Assembly: GCA_964617105.1 (NCBI GenBank)
Contig: CAZTWC010000174.1
Location: 1-7,709, forward strand
Direction: 5' to 3'
Length of the DNA: 7,709 bases
DNA from: CAZTWC01 sp964617105 [NCBI: uncultured Myxococcia bacterium]
Lineage (GTDB): Bacteria; CAZTWC01
In this document: one piece after another, positions 1 through 6,449 of the stretch
How the letters are laid out: the number at the start of each line of letters is the position of its first letter
Position numbering within the stretch: the first letter of the stretch is position 1
Notes under the pieces: model-generated
The model's database searches: none
What the model saw: the letters and a program-made list of their open reading frames with translations, nothing else
What the model was told of the DNA's origin: nothing
Program-made: the position numbers and the translations under genes

Positions 1-546
1 ATAGAGGATAATTGTCAAATGATTGCCCAGGCCAGGCAGGCCATGGTGGAGGGAAGTAGAAAGAGGGGTAAAATTGGTAAATTAATTATATCGACCAATC
101 CTTTTATACCCAAAGCGGCGACTCCTTTTCAGTGGTGCCGGGTAGCATCACCCTCCTATTTGCGAAAGGTGTACCGCCGTATGAAGAAGATGGAAGCCCT
201 GGGAGGAATATCCTGCTCCTTTATGCCGGTAAAGGAGGCGATGATACAGGCGGTTCTTTCCAGGGGCGATAGGAGGCTGTTTTCTTTGCTGGCTTCAGAT
301 GATCCGGCCCGGAGAATTTGGCAAACTATCAAAAGTAAAAATAGGGTTGCAGAACAATTTGACCCTGGTATTATTTTTAAACCCATGGAAGTTGGCACAC
401 CCTTGCCCTGGAGGTATATAGATCATGGTTTTTCGGAAGGTTTTTTAGCCAAAGAGAGAAAAAGAGCCGGGCAGGAAAAGATTACCGAACCCTGCAACTT
501 TATAAATTGCAAACGTTGCGAAATCGGGTGCCATCGGAAAAGTTAA
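1..546 (+). CDS. Radical SAM protein (COG1032-like, probably B12-binding type), C-terminal fragment
   Basis: The reading frame is open from base 1, so this is the 3' part of a longer gene; the first ATG at 19 is almost certainly internal. The visible 181 codons match what I know of the C-terminal region of COG1032-type radical SAM enzymes. They show the end of the TIM-barrel (ISTNPFIPKAATPFQW), then the blocks SRGDRR and LPWRYIDHGFSEGFL, and a terminal cysteine cluster C-x4-C-x2-C-x3-C (codons at 493, 508, 517 and 529). The CxxxCxxC motif that binds the SAM-coordinating cluster would lie upstream of the window and cannot be checked. The substrate is unknown; members of this group are mostly uncharacterised. 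The terminal cysteines could bind an auxiliary Fe-S cluster or zinc (inference). The stop codon lies 19 bases before the dehydratase gene, so the two may share a transcript. Family confidence is good, specific function unknown. Confidence 0.78.
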   Translation: MEDNCQMIAQARQAMVEGSRKRGKIGKLIISTNPFIPKAATPFQWCRVASPSYLRKVYRRMKKMEALGGISCSFMPVKEAMIQAVLSRGDRRLFSLLASDDPARRIWQTIKSKNRVAEQFDPGIIFKPMEVGTPLPWRYIDHGFSEGFLAKERKRAGQEKITEPCNFINCKRCEIGCHRKS

Positions 547-551
547 TAGTC

Positions 552-557
552 AGGAGA
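552..557 (+). promoter_or_regulatory. Ribosome binding site of the PseB-like dehydratase gene
   Basis: AGGAGA lies 8 bases before the ATG at 566, inside the 19-base gap after the radical SAM gene. It is a near-consensus Shine-Dalgarno at normal spacing. It supports 566 as the start, as does the Rossmann motif beginning at about residue 11, as is usual in this family. Confidence 0.75.
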
Positions 558-565
558 TAGATAAA

Positions 566-1546
566 ATGTTTTTAGAAAATAAAACTCTGTTGATCACCGG
601 AGGTACCGGCTCGTTTGGTTCCCGGTTAGTGGAGCGTCTATTGGCATCACCGGCCCCGCCGGCGATTATAAGGATATTCAGCCGTGACGAACAGAAGCAT
701 TTTCAGATGGCCAGAGAATTGCACAATCGGACCGGCCGGGTTAAGTTGCAGTTTGTGATCGGCGATATTCGAGATTACCACAGTATCAAAAAAGCGGTAA
801 ACCAGGTGGATATGGTAGTGCACACTGCTGCTATGAAACATGTGCCCCTGGCCGAAGATAATCCCCTGGAGGCAGTTAAAACCAATATTTTAGGTACCGC
901 CAATTTGGTCCGGGCCTGCCAGGAAGAGGGAGTAGAGAAGGTGCTGGGATTCAGCACCGACAAGGCTGCCAATCCCATCAATCTGTACGGCGCCACTAAA
1001 CTCTGCTCCGACAAGTTGCTTATTCAGGCCAACCAGGATTTGGGTAACCAAAAAGAGGTCAGTTTCAGTTCGGTAAGGTACGGTAATGTTATGGAGAGCC
1101 GGGGCGGGGTTTTGGCCCTGTTCAAGGAGATTGGTCCGGGAGGCGAGATTCCCCTTACTCACCTGGAGATCACCCGATTTTGGATTACTATGGATAGGAG
1201 TTTGGATTTTGTCCTCTTTAGTTTGAAAACCATGCAGGGAGGAGAGATTTTTGTCCCCAAAGTAGCAGCCATGAAAGTGGTGGACATTGCCCGGACAGTG
1301 GCGCCGGGTTGTAGTTTCAACATAACTGGCCTAAGACCGGGAGATAAACTGCAGGAAGTGCTTATTCCCCTGGAAGATGGTATAAATACCTTGGAGTATG
1401 ATCAACACTATCTGGTTTTGCCCCCCTGGTTTAACCGAAATAACCAGGTGTATAAACAGGGTAAACCAGTCCCGGAGGGGTTTTGTTACACGACCCAGAA
1501 AAATTGCCGGAAGATGACCAAAGATGAACTGTTGAAGTTGTTATAA
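566..1546 (+). CDS. pseB: UDP-N-acetylglucosamine 4,6-dehydratase (inverting), PseB/FlaA1-like
   Basis: This is a soluble short-chain dehydrogenase-type enzyme of 326 residues, the normal length for PseB. The longer CapD/WbpM-type relatives carry N-terminal membrane helices, which are absent here. Family members convert UDP-GlcNAc to a UDP-4-keto-6-deoxy-L-AltNAc intermediate with bound NADP(H), the first step towards pseudaminic acid or related deoxy-amino sugars. Visible motifs are the nucleotide-binding TGGTGSFG (residues 11-18), GDIRD (66-70), AAMKHVPLAE (88-97) and STDKAANPINLYGATK (130-145). The last contains D132, K133 and Y141, the same numbering as the catalytic residues of H. pylori FlaA1. 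TRFWITMD, GGEIFVPK and LRPGDKLQE are further family blocks, and the tail (KPVPEGFCYTTQKN) is also typical. No PseC-type aminotransferase follows, so the end product (flagellin sugar, O-antigen or capsule) cannot be inferred. The gene sits 19 bases after the radical SAM gene and 32 bases before the next. Family assignment is firm; the symbol assumes the PseB reaction. Confidence 0.9.
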   Translation: MFLENKTLLITGGTGSFGSRLVERLLASPAPPAIIRIFSRDEQKHFQMARELHNRTGRVKLQFVIGDIRDYHSIKKAVNQVDMVVHTAAMKHVPLAEDNPLEAVKTNILGTANLVRACQEEGVEKVLGFSTDKAANPINLYGATKLCSDKLLIQANQDLGNQKEVSFSSVRYGNVMESRGGVLALFKEIGPGGEIPLTHLEITRFWITMDRSLDFVLFSLKTMQGGEIFVPKVAAMKVVDIARTVAPGCSFNITGLRPGDKLQEVLIPLEDGINTLEYDQHYLVLPPWFNRNNQVYKQGKPVPEGFCYTTQKNCRKMTKDELLKLL

Positions 1547-1550
1547 GGAG
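1545..1550 (+). promoter_or_regulatory. Shine-Dalgarno-like AAGGAG far upstream of the DUF4175-like gene
   Basis: AAGGAG overlaps the TAA stop of the dehydratase gene and lies 28 bases before the ATG at 1579, too far for ordinary initiation. No good motif lies closer; only GAG at 1562-1564 is seen. A small inverted repeat, AGTT-CGGCC-AACT (1549-1561), sits between them. The site may be inactive, may act through folding of the leader, or may only help ribosomes re-initiate after the dehydratase stop. Confidence 0.3.
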
Positions 1551-1578
1551 TTCGGCCAACTGAGAATAATTATAGATT

Positions 1579-4500
1579 ATGACCGATGTAGATTTATCAT
1601 ACCGGCAGATAAGCCTTTTTCTTAAAAAAGCGGGCACCGTGTTTTTACAACGCCAATTGCTTCGTGGCGGTAACCATCTTGTCCTGCTGGTCCTGCTATT
1701 GTTGTTTCCCATCTATTTGACTGGACTTTTCAACTACTGGAATATTGCCTTTCGAGGTGGATTATGGCTGGTTATTTTTGTGGTGATGCTGTTTCTGTTT
1801 TACCGGCAGGCTCTAAAACCCTGGCTTTTTTCCCGGCAGGCGATGAACATGGCCTGCCTGGTGGAAGAGAAAACCTTTGGATTGTATAATTACCTCACCA
1901 CCTCAGTAGAGTTGTATCCCCGGCTGGCTGACCTTCGGCAGCGGCCCTATATCTCGGCTGACTTAACTGAAGAGGTTATCGGTGAATGCGCTAAAAAGGT
2001 TTCCTCCCTGGATGTGGATACAATTTTTCGGTCAAAAAGTTCCCAGGGAACACCAAAATTGTTTATCCTTTTACTAGTTGTTCATCTGCTTATTGTTGCT
2101 TTTTGGCCCGGTTTTGTGGGCAACACTCTGAGCATATTTTTGGTTGGGCGGCATAATTCCAGTCTGGAGTCCAGGTCTGGAATCACCCTGGGAAGCGGAG
2201 ATTTCCAGATAACCTATCATTATCCTACCTATTCACGATTGGACACCCGGCTGGTTCAGGGCGGCAGCGGTCATATAGAAGCCCTAAAAGGCACCGAAGT
2301 TAAACTTCAGGTACGGGTTGACAAAGCGGTAACCCAGGCTTCCCTGGTTTACAAAGATCAAAATATCCCTTTGCAAATAAGTCAGGGAAAGATTCTCAAC
2401 GGTAAGTTGATGTTGATATCGGCCGGAAAATACTATATCAGCGCTCAGGGAGAAGGCGGTCAGGTATTAAATAGCGCTAAAAAGGGTGTAAAAGTTGTGC
2501 CGGATAGATATCCTAAAGTGACCTTGATAAGTCCCAAAGGAAATCTGGAGAAGACTGTAGAGGATAATCTAGAGATATGGTTTGACCTGCAGGATGATTT
2601 TGGCTTGAAAAAAATAGATTTGGTTATGAAAGAGTTGGCCCAGGAAGAGGAGAAGAGTTTTACTATCAAAGAGTTTGTGGATAACCCTAAAAATTATCAC
2701 GGCTCGTATAGTATAAATTTGGCCGCAGATCCTTTCAAACCTGGACAAAAATGGGCCTACTATCTGGTTGTCTATGACAATGACATGGTTTCCGGATCAA
2801 AAAAGAGCACCTCTCCCTCCCGCTATTTAAATATATTTTCCTTCCGAAAACAACTCCACCAATATCTGGACAGAATTGAGCAATTGTGGGAGGAGTTAAT
2901 CGCCCGGTTGGATGAGGAACTCAACCAGCAGGAAGTGCTCCAAAAGAGCATAGAAACCTGGGATCTTGGTGAGCATAAACTGGGGGTTAAAAAAAATATT
3001 TCCACCACCAGGTTGACCAATTGGCTTAACAAGTTGAAAATTCTTTTTCAGGAGATGGGTCAAAATCCCTATTCTTCTCAACAATTGCTAGCCGCCCTGG
3101 AAAACATCTATGACAATTTACTTCGGAAAAAACATTTCAAACACCGGAAATTAACCTATGTAAAAACATTGCCCGAAAAGCGATCACCCGTAGGATTGAC
3201 AGGTTTGCGGCATTTGCACTATGCTGTCCAGGAGTTGGTAAAGGAGGTGGAAAACGATATTATTTATATGGAGGATATATTTCAGAAAAGCAAACTGGAC
3301 GAGTTGATCAGGCGAGGTAAGGAATTGTTGGAGGCCCAGAAAGAGTTGGCGGAACTGCTGCAAAAATATCGAGAACAGGCTAATGAAGAGATGAAGAAGC
3401 AACTTCAATCCCGTATAGCCAGGTTACAGGAGGAGATAAAAAAATTGATGGAGGAGGTGGCCGCTCTTCAGAAGGGTGGCTTTGACAATGAACATTTAAA
3501 CAGGGAAGCGCTTCGAGAGATGGAGATGTTATCCAAATTGCCCGATATACAGCGGCAATTGGAGATGGGTAAACTGGAGGAAGCCGCTCTGAAATTACAG
3601 GAGATGAGTGCCTCTTTGAGTAATTTTTTAAGTGCGGCTCAAAATGCTCAAATTCAGTTCGGCGCGGTCAAATACCAGCAATTGATGGACCAGTTGAACA
3701 AATTTTCCCGTGATTTTGACTATCTGGAGCGAGAGGAAAAAAAGATTAAAGATGAGACTCAAAAAGCGGTATCCAGGTATAGAAAACAGTTGCACAAGAA
3801 GATGGCCAACCGCATAAAATCTTTAACTGCCGTTATAAAAAAGAAAATTGCCCAAATGCATAAACTATTGAATCAGGTGAATCAATTGAGCCGGCAACAG
3901 GCGGAAAAAAAGGAGATGGTCCACCGCCGCCTGGCCGATATTGGGCTAATGATAAAACACCATGATTTTATGCAGGCTTTGCAAATGGCCAAAGAGGCTC
4001 AGCAAAAACTGTTGCCTATAAAGCATTGGGTGGCCAGAGAATTAAAATGGAAGAAAGATCCCCAAAAGAAGAAAGAGTGGAAAAAACAGGACTCTCGCCT
4101 GGCCAGGGGGGTGGCTTTGATGAAAGAGATTGTTGCTGATTTGCAAAAGTTCTTTCCTGACACCCGGGAAATATTGACTCCAAAAGAGTTGCAATCCCTA
4201 AAGCGATTGGCCAGAGAGCAAAAAAGTATGGCCCAAAAATGCGATAAGTTGAAAAATCAAATGGGCAAATTGGGTGGCCAAATGCCCCTTTTTAACCAGG
4301 AGATGTCCCAAATGATGGACCAAACTGGCGCTGAGATGAAAAGCGCCCATAAAAACCTGGAAAATGCCGACCCAGCCCAGGCGCTGGAGAGAGAGAAAGC
4401 TGCTCTGGAGAAGTTGGCGGGTTTGAGAAAAGAGATGCAAAATGCCCGGCAGTTGATGGCGGGCGGCTCTGGGATGCCCATGCCTTTTTCAAAGATGAAC

Positions 4501-4683
4501 CGTAGGCAAAGGCGTGGAATGGGCCGGGGCTGGTTAGATCGCCAGAAGGTGGAGATACCGGGGAGTGACAAATACCGGGTGCCCAAGGAGTTTAGGGAGG
4601 ATATTCTCAAAGCCTTAAAAGACCGCTTTCCCAAAGGGTACGAGCGGGAGATAAAAGATTACTACGAGAAGTTGGTGAGGTAG
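1579..4683 (+). CDS. Large membrane-anchored coiled-coil protein, DUF4175-like
   Basis: This is a 1034-residue protein of unknown biochemical role. Three hydrophobic segments are seen at about 33-53, 61-76 and 160-181. With basic residues before the first, the predicted topology is N-terminus inside, residues 77-159 inside, and everything after about 182 outside the membrane. Residues 205-310 and 312-420 look like two beta-sandwich (Ig/FN3-like) regions; the second holds DDFGLKKIDLVMK, a block I associate with DUF4175-like proteins. From about 424 to 960 the protein is helical and rich in K, E, Q, L and M, with strong coiled coil at about 575-632 and 705-780. A segment at 910-960 (MMDQTGAEM, NADPAQALEREKAALEKL) and the C-terminus (VPKEFREDILKAL, then PKGYEREIKDYYEKLVR) also resemble that family. 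Such proteins commonly occur with MoxR, DUF58 and vWA genes, none visible here. An in-frame TAG at 1573 rules out a start further upstream. The next gene begins 7 bases after the stop, suggesting co-expression. The family call comes from recalled motif patterns and no search was possible. Confidence 0.7.
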   Translation: MTDVDLSYRQISLFLKKAGTVFLQRQLLRGGNHLVLLVLLLLFPIYLTGLFNYWNIAFRGGLWLVIFVVMLFLFYRQALKPWLFSRQAMNMACLVEEKTFGLYNYLTTSVELYPRLADLRQRPYISADLTEEVIGECAKKVSSLDVDTIFRSKSSQGTPKLFILLLVVHLLIVAFWPGFVGNTLSIFLVGRHNSSLESRSGITLGSGDFQITYHYPTYSRLDTRLVQGGSGHIEALKGTEVKLQVRVDKAVTQASLVYKDQNIPLQISQGKILNGKLMLISAGKYYISAQGEGGQVLNSAKKGVKVVPDRYPKVTLISPKGNLEKTVEDNLEIWFDLQDDFGLKKIDLVMKELAQEEEKSFTIKEFVDNPKNYHGSYSINLAADPFKPGQKWAYYLVVYDNDMVSGSKKSTSPSRYLNIFSFRKQLHQYLDRIEQLWEELIARLDEELNQQEVLQKSIETWDLGEHKLGVKKNISTTRLTNWLNKLKILFQEMGQNPYSSQQLLAALENIYDNLLRKKHFKHRKLTYVKTLPEKRSPVGLTGLRHLHYAVQELVKEVENDIIYMEDIFQKSKLDELIRRGKELLEAQKELAELLQKYREQANEEMKKQLQSRIARLQEEIKKLMEEVAALQKGGFDNEHLNREALREMEMLSKLPDIQRQLEMGKLEEAALKLQEMSASLSNFLSAAQNAQIQFGAVKYQQLMDQLNKFSRDFDYLEREEKKIKDETQKAVSRYRKQLHKKMANRIKSLTAVIKKKIAQMHKLLNQVNQLSRQQAEKKEMVHRRLADIGLMIKHHDFMQALQMAKEAQQKLLPIKHWVARELKWKKDPQKKKEWKKQDSRLARGVALMKEIVADLQKFFPDTREILTPKELQSLKRLAREQKSMAQKCDKLKNQMGKLGGQMPLFNQEMSQMMDQTGAEMKSAHKNLENADPAQALEREKAALEKLAGLRKEMQNARQLMAGGSGMPMPFSKMNRRQRRGMGRGWLDRQKVEIPGSDKYRVPKEFREDILKALKDRFPKGYEREIKDYYEKLVR

Positions 4684-4690
4684 AGTTAAC

Positions 4691-6331
4691 ATGTGGCTCA
4701 AGATAATCAATTTTCAGATAGTGTTTACCCGGCCTATCTCATTAATATATTTATTGTTTAGATTGCTGCCTTTAGTTTGCCTACCCGTCCTCTCTTTTGG
4801 CAATCAACCGCAGATAGTTAGCCCTGTCGGCAGGATTCACCAATTAATAGACAATTGGCAAATCTCCCAGGCCCAGGATGCTTATGCCAAACTAGCAGAG
4901 AGCCGGCCAAAGGACCCAGAAGTAAAGTTTATCAAAGTGAGGCTGGATTTTAACTATGGAAACTTCAAGGCCGCCCAGGTAGAGATGGAAAAACTCCCGC
5001 TAGATTCTTCTCCGGGATTAAAGCGCTTTCAGGAGTTGATATCCAAAACCGTCTCAGTGGTCAGGGATTACCAGAATGTGGAGGGCGAGCACTTTTCTGT
5101 TTTTTTTCCTCCTGGAAAAGATGAGATTCTGCCAGAATATACTCTGCAGGCTCTGGAGGCAGGTTTTCAGAAATTGACCAGGATGCTGGAGGTCTCTGTG
5201 CCGGAAAAAGTGCAGGTGTTTTTTCTCTCCGGCCCCAAGCAGTTGTCTCAGGTGAGCACTCTGCAATTAGATGCCATTGAAACCACTGGCACCATTGCTA
5301 TTTGTAAGTTTAACCGTTTGATGGTGATAAGTCCCCGGGCCATGTTGTTGGGTTATAGGTGGCTGGATACCCTGGTTCACGAGTTTGTTCACTTTTTGAT
5401 CAATAAAAAAACCAGCAACCGGGTGCCAATTTGGCTGCACGAGGGATTGGCCAGATATTTGGAAACCCGGTGGCGTTCGGATGCTCCCGAGGGCCTTTCT
5501 CCTACTGATCGTTCTCTGTTGCGCTTAGCAGCCCTAAAAGGGAAATTGATAACTTTTCAGCAGATGCACCCCTCTATGGCTCTGCTGCCATCCCAGGAGG
5601 ATTCTACTCTGGCCTTTGCCGAAGTTTATAGTTTAATAGATTTTTTGGTAAAAAAACAGGGTACTAAGGTGCTGGCTCGAATATTGGGCTTGATTGCCGC
5701 TGGTAAAGATGCTCAACAGGCGGTGGCTGACGCTATGGACACTGATTTTTCGGTATTAGAGAAAAATTGGAAACAGAGTCTAAAAAATGTAAAGGTCCAT
5801 CCAGGGGTTAGATTCAATCCCAGAGAGTTTGCCATTGGCAGAGATAAACAAGCGGAAAAGGGGTTGAAAAAGGATTTGGAAGCCCGGCGGGCCGGGCGGT
5901 TTTTCCATTTGGGAGAGTTGCTGCGGCAGCGGGGGTTTAAAAAAAGTGCAATAAAAGAGTTTGAAAAGGCTATGAAAGAGGTGGAAAAAGGTAAGGAACC
6001 TCATCCCCGCAACTATCCACTTTTAATAAACCGGCTGGCCAGATTGCTTTTGGAGTTGAAAGAGTTTAGAAAAGCGCGCCCGATTCTGGAGGATAGTGTA
6101 AAATTGTACCCCGATTTTCTCTATACCTATTTGAACCTGGGCAGATGGCATTTAATAAACCGAAATTATCAGTCTGCCCGAGATTATTACCAACAGGGAT
6201 TGGCCATTAACCCCTTTAACCCCGAAATTCACCTGGCCCTGGCCAAGATCTATAAAGAAATGGGACAGCCGGAGGCGCAAGAGCGGGAGCAGCAAATATA
6301 TCATAAACTCCAACGCTATGGCGGGTATTAG
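4691..6331 (+). CDS. Exported TPR protein with peptidase MA-like (gluzincin) metallopeptidase domain
   Basis: This 546-residue protein is probably exported. Residues 1-37 hold basic K4 and R14, then a hydrophobic stretch (about 17-36) ending LPVLSFG before NQ, which suggests a signal peptide with cleavage near 37 or an uncleaved anchor. Residues about 46-105 look like one or two TPR-type helical pairs. The central domain (about 125-365) carries HEFVH at 230-234 and WLHEGLARYLE from 248, giving zinc ligands H230 and H234, catalytic E231 and a likely third ligand E251. This is the arrangement of peptidase MA-like gluzincins, so the active site looks intact. AFAEVYSLIDFLVKKQG (308-324) is a further typical block. 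From about 402 to 540 there are about four TPRs (for example LYTYLNLGRWHLINRNYQSA). The natural substrate is unknown; TPRs suggest protein partners. It starts 7 bases after the large coiled-coil gene, with only weak GAGG at 4677-4680 as a ribosome site, consistent with translational coupling. Confidence 0.82.
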   Translation: MWLKIINFQIVFTRPISLIYLLFRLLPLVCLPVLSFGNQPQIVSPVGRIHQLIDNWQISQAQDAYAKLAESRPKDPEVKFIKVRLDFNYGNFKAAQVEMEKLPLDSSPGLKRFQELISKTVSVVRDYQNVEGEHFSVFFPPGKDEILPEYTLQALEAGFQKLTRMLEVSVPEKVQVFFLSGPKQLSQVSTLQLDAIETTGTIAICKFNRLMVISPRAMLLGYRWLDTLVHEFVHFLINKKTSNRVPIWLHEGLARYLETRWRSDAPEGLSPTDRSLLRLAALKGKLITFQQMHPSMALLPSQEDSTLAFAEVYSLIDFLVKKQGTKVLARILGLIAAGKDAQQAVADAMDTDFSVLEKNWKQSLKNVKVHPGVRFNPREFAIGRDKQAEKGLKKDLEARRAGRFFHLGELLRQRGFKKSAIKEFEKAMKEVEKGKEPHPRNYPLLINRLARLLLELKEFRKARPILEDSVKLYPDFLYTYLNLGRWHLINRNYQSARDYYQQGLAINPFNPEIHLALAKIYKEMGQPEAQEREQQIYHKLQRYGGY

Positions 6332-6349
6332 AAAAACCCATAAAAAAAC

Positions 6350-6378
6350 TTGATAATTAATTTGCATTAACAGATAAA
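6350..6378 (+). promoter_or_regulatory. Candidate sigma-70-type promoter for the DUF4912-GH57 unit
   Basis: TTGATA (6350-6355, 5 of 6 to TTGACA) is followed after 17 bases by GATAAA (6373-6378, 4 of 6 to TATAAT), in the only sizeable gap in the window. Transcription would start near 6385, leaving a leader of about 65 bases before the ATG at 6450. The surroundings are A/T-rich, so chance matches are likely and the call is tentative. Confidence 0.35.
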
Positions 6379-6437
6379 GGGTAGTACCTGAAATCAGATT
6401 ATTCTTATCACATTGAGGTCCAACTTGAATTTAGACC

Positions 6438-6445
6438 GGGAGGTG
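6438..6445 (+). promoter_or_regulatory. Ribosome binding site of the DUF4912 gene
   Basis: GGGAGGTG ends four bases before the ATG at 6450. It is the strongest Shine-Dalgarno match in the window and fixes this start. Confidence 0.75.
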
Positions 6446-6449
6446 AATT

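Larger units (their letters stand above)
6332..6449 (+). other. Intergenic region separating two likely transcription units
   Basis: This is the longest non-coding stretch in the window (118 bases), and its first half is markedly A/T-rich. I find no hairpin followed by a T-run, so an intrinsic terminator for the upstream genes is not evident. It holds a candidate promoter (6350-6378), a short imperfect palindrome AGGGTAGTACCT (6378-6389) and the ribosome site of the DUF4912 gene at its end. I see no small gene or riboswitch in it. Confidence 0.6.

Noticed and set aside
156-398. 80-codon open frame on the - strand
   Set aside because: It is antisense to the conserved SRGDRR region of the radical SAM gene and has no supporting signal.
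4257-4634. 125-codon open frame on the - strand
   Set aside because: It lies wholly inside the strongly supported 1034-residue gene, has no ribosome site I can see, and its sequence has no recognisable domain; it is a by-product of the + strand codon pattern.
4778-4780. Lipoprotein cysteine (C30) in the exported peptidase protein
   Set aside because: The preceding residues P-L-V do not fit the lipobox, which needs a small residue directly before the Cys.
5230-5250. Possible frameshift or inactive site in the metallopeptidase
   Set aside because: The frame is continuous from 4691 to 6331, and both the HEFVH and downstream WLHEG motifs are intact, so there is no sign of decay.
6331-6350. Intrinsic terminator after the peptidase gene
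   Set aside because: The stretch is A-rich on the + strand, with no G/C-rich stem followed by a T-run.
6350-6370. Sigma-54-type promoter suggested by TTTGCA at 6361-6366
   Set aside because: The required GG element of the -24 box is missing at the right distance upstream.
6417-6437. GGTC...GACC inverted repeat before the DUF4912 ribosome site
   Set aside because: It is only 4 base pairs with a 13-base loop, which is expected by chance and too weak to call a regulatory hairpin.
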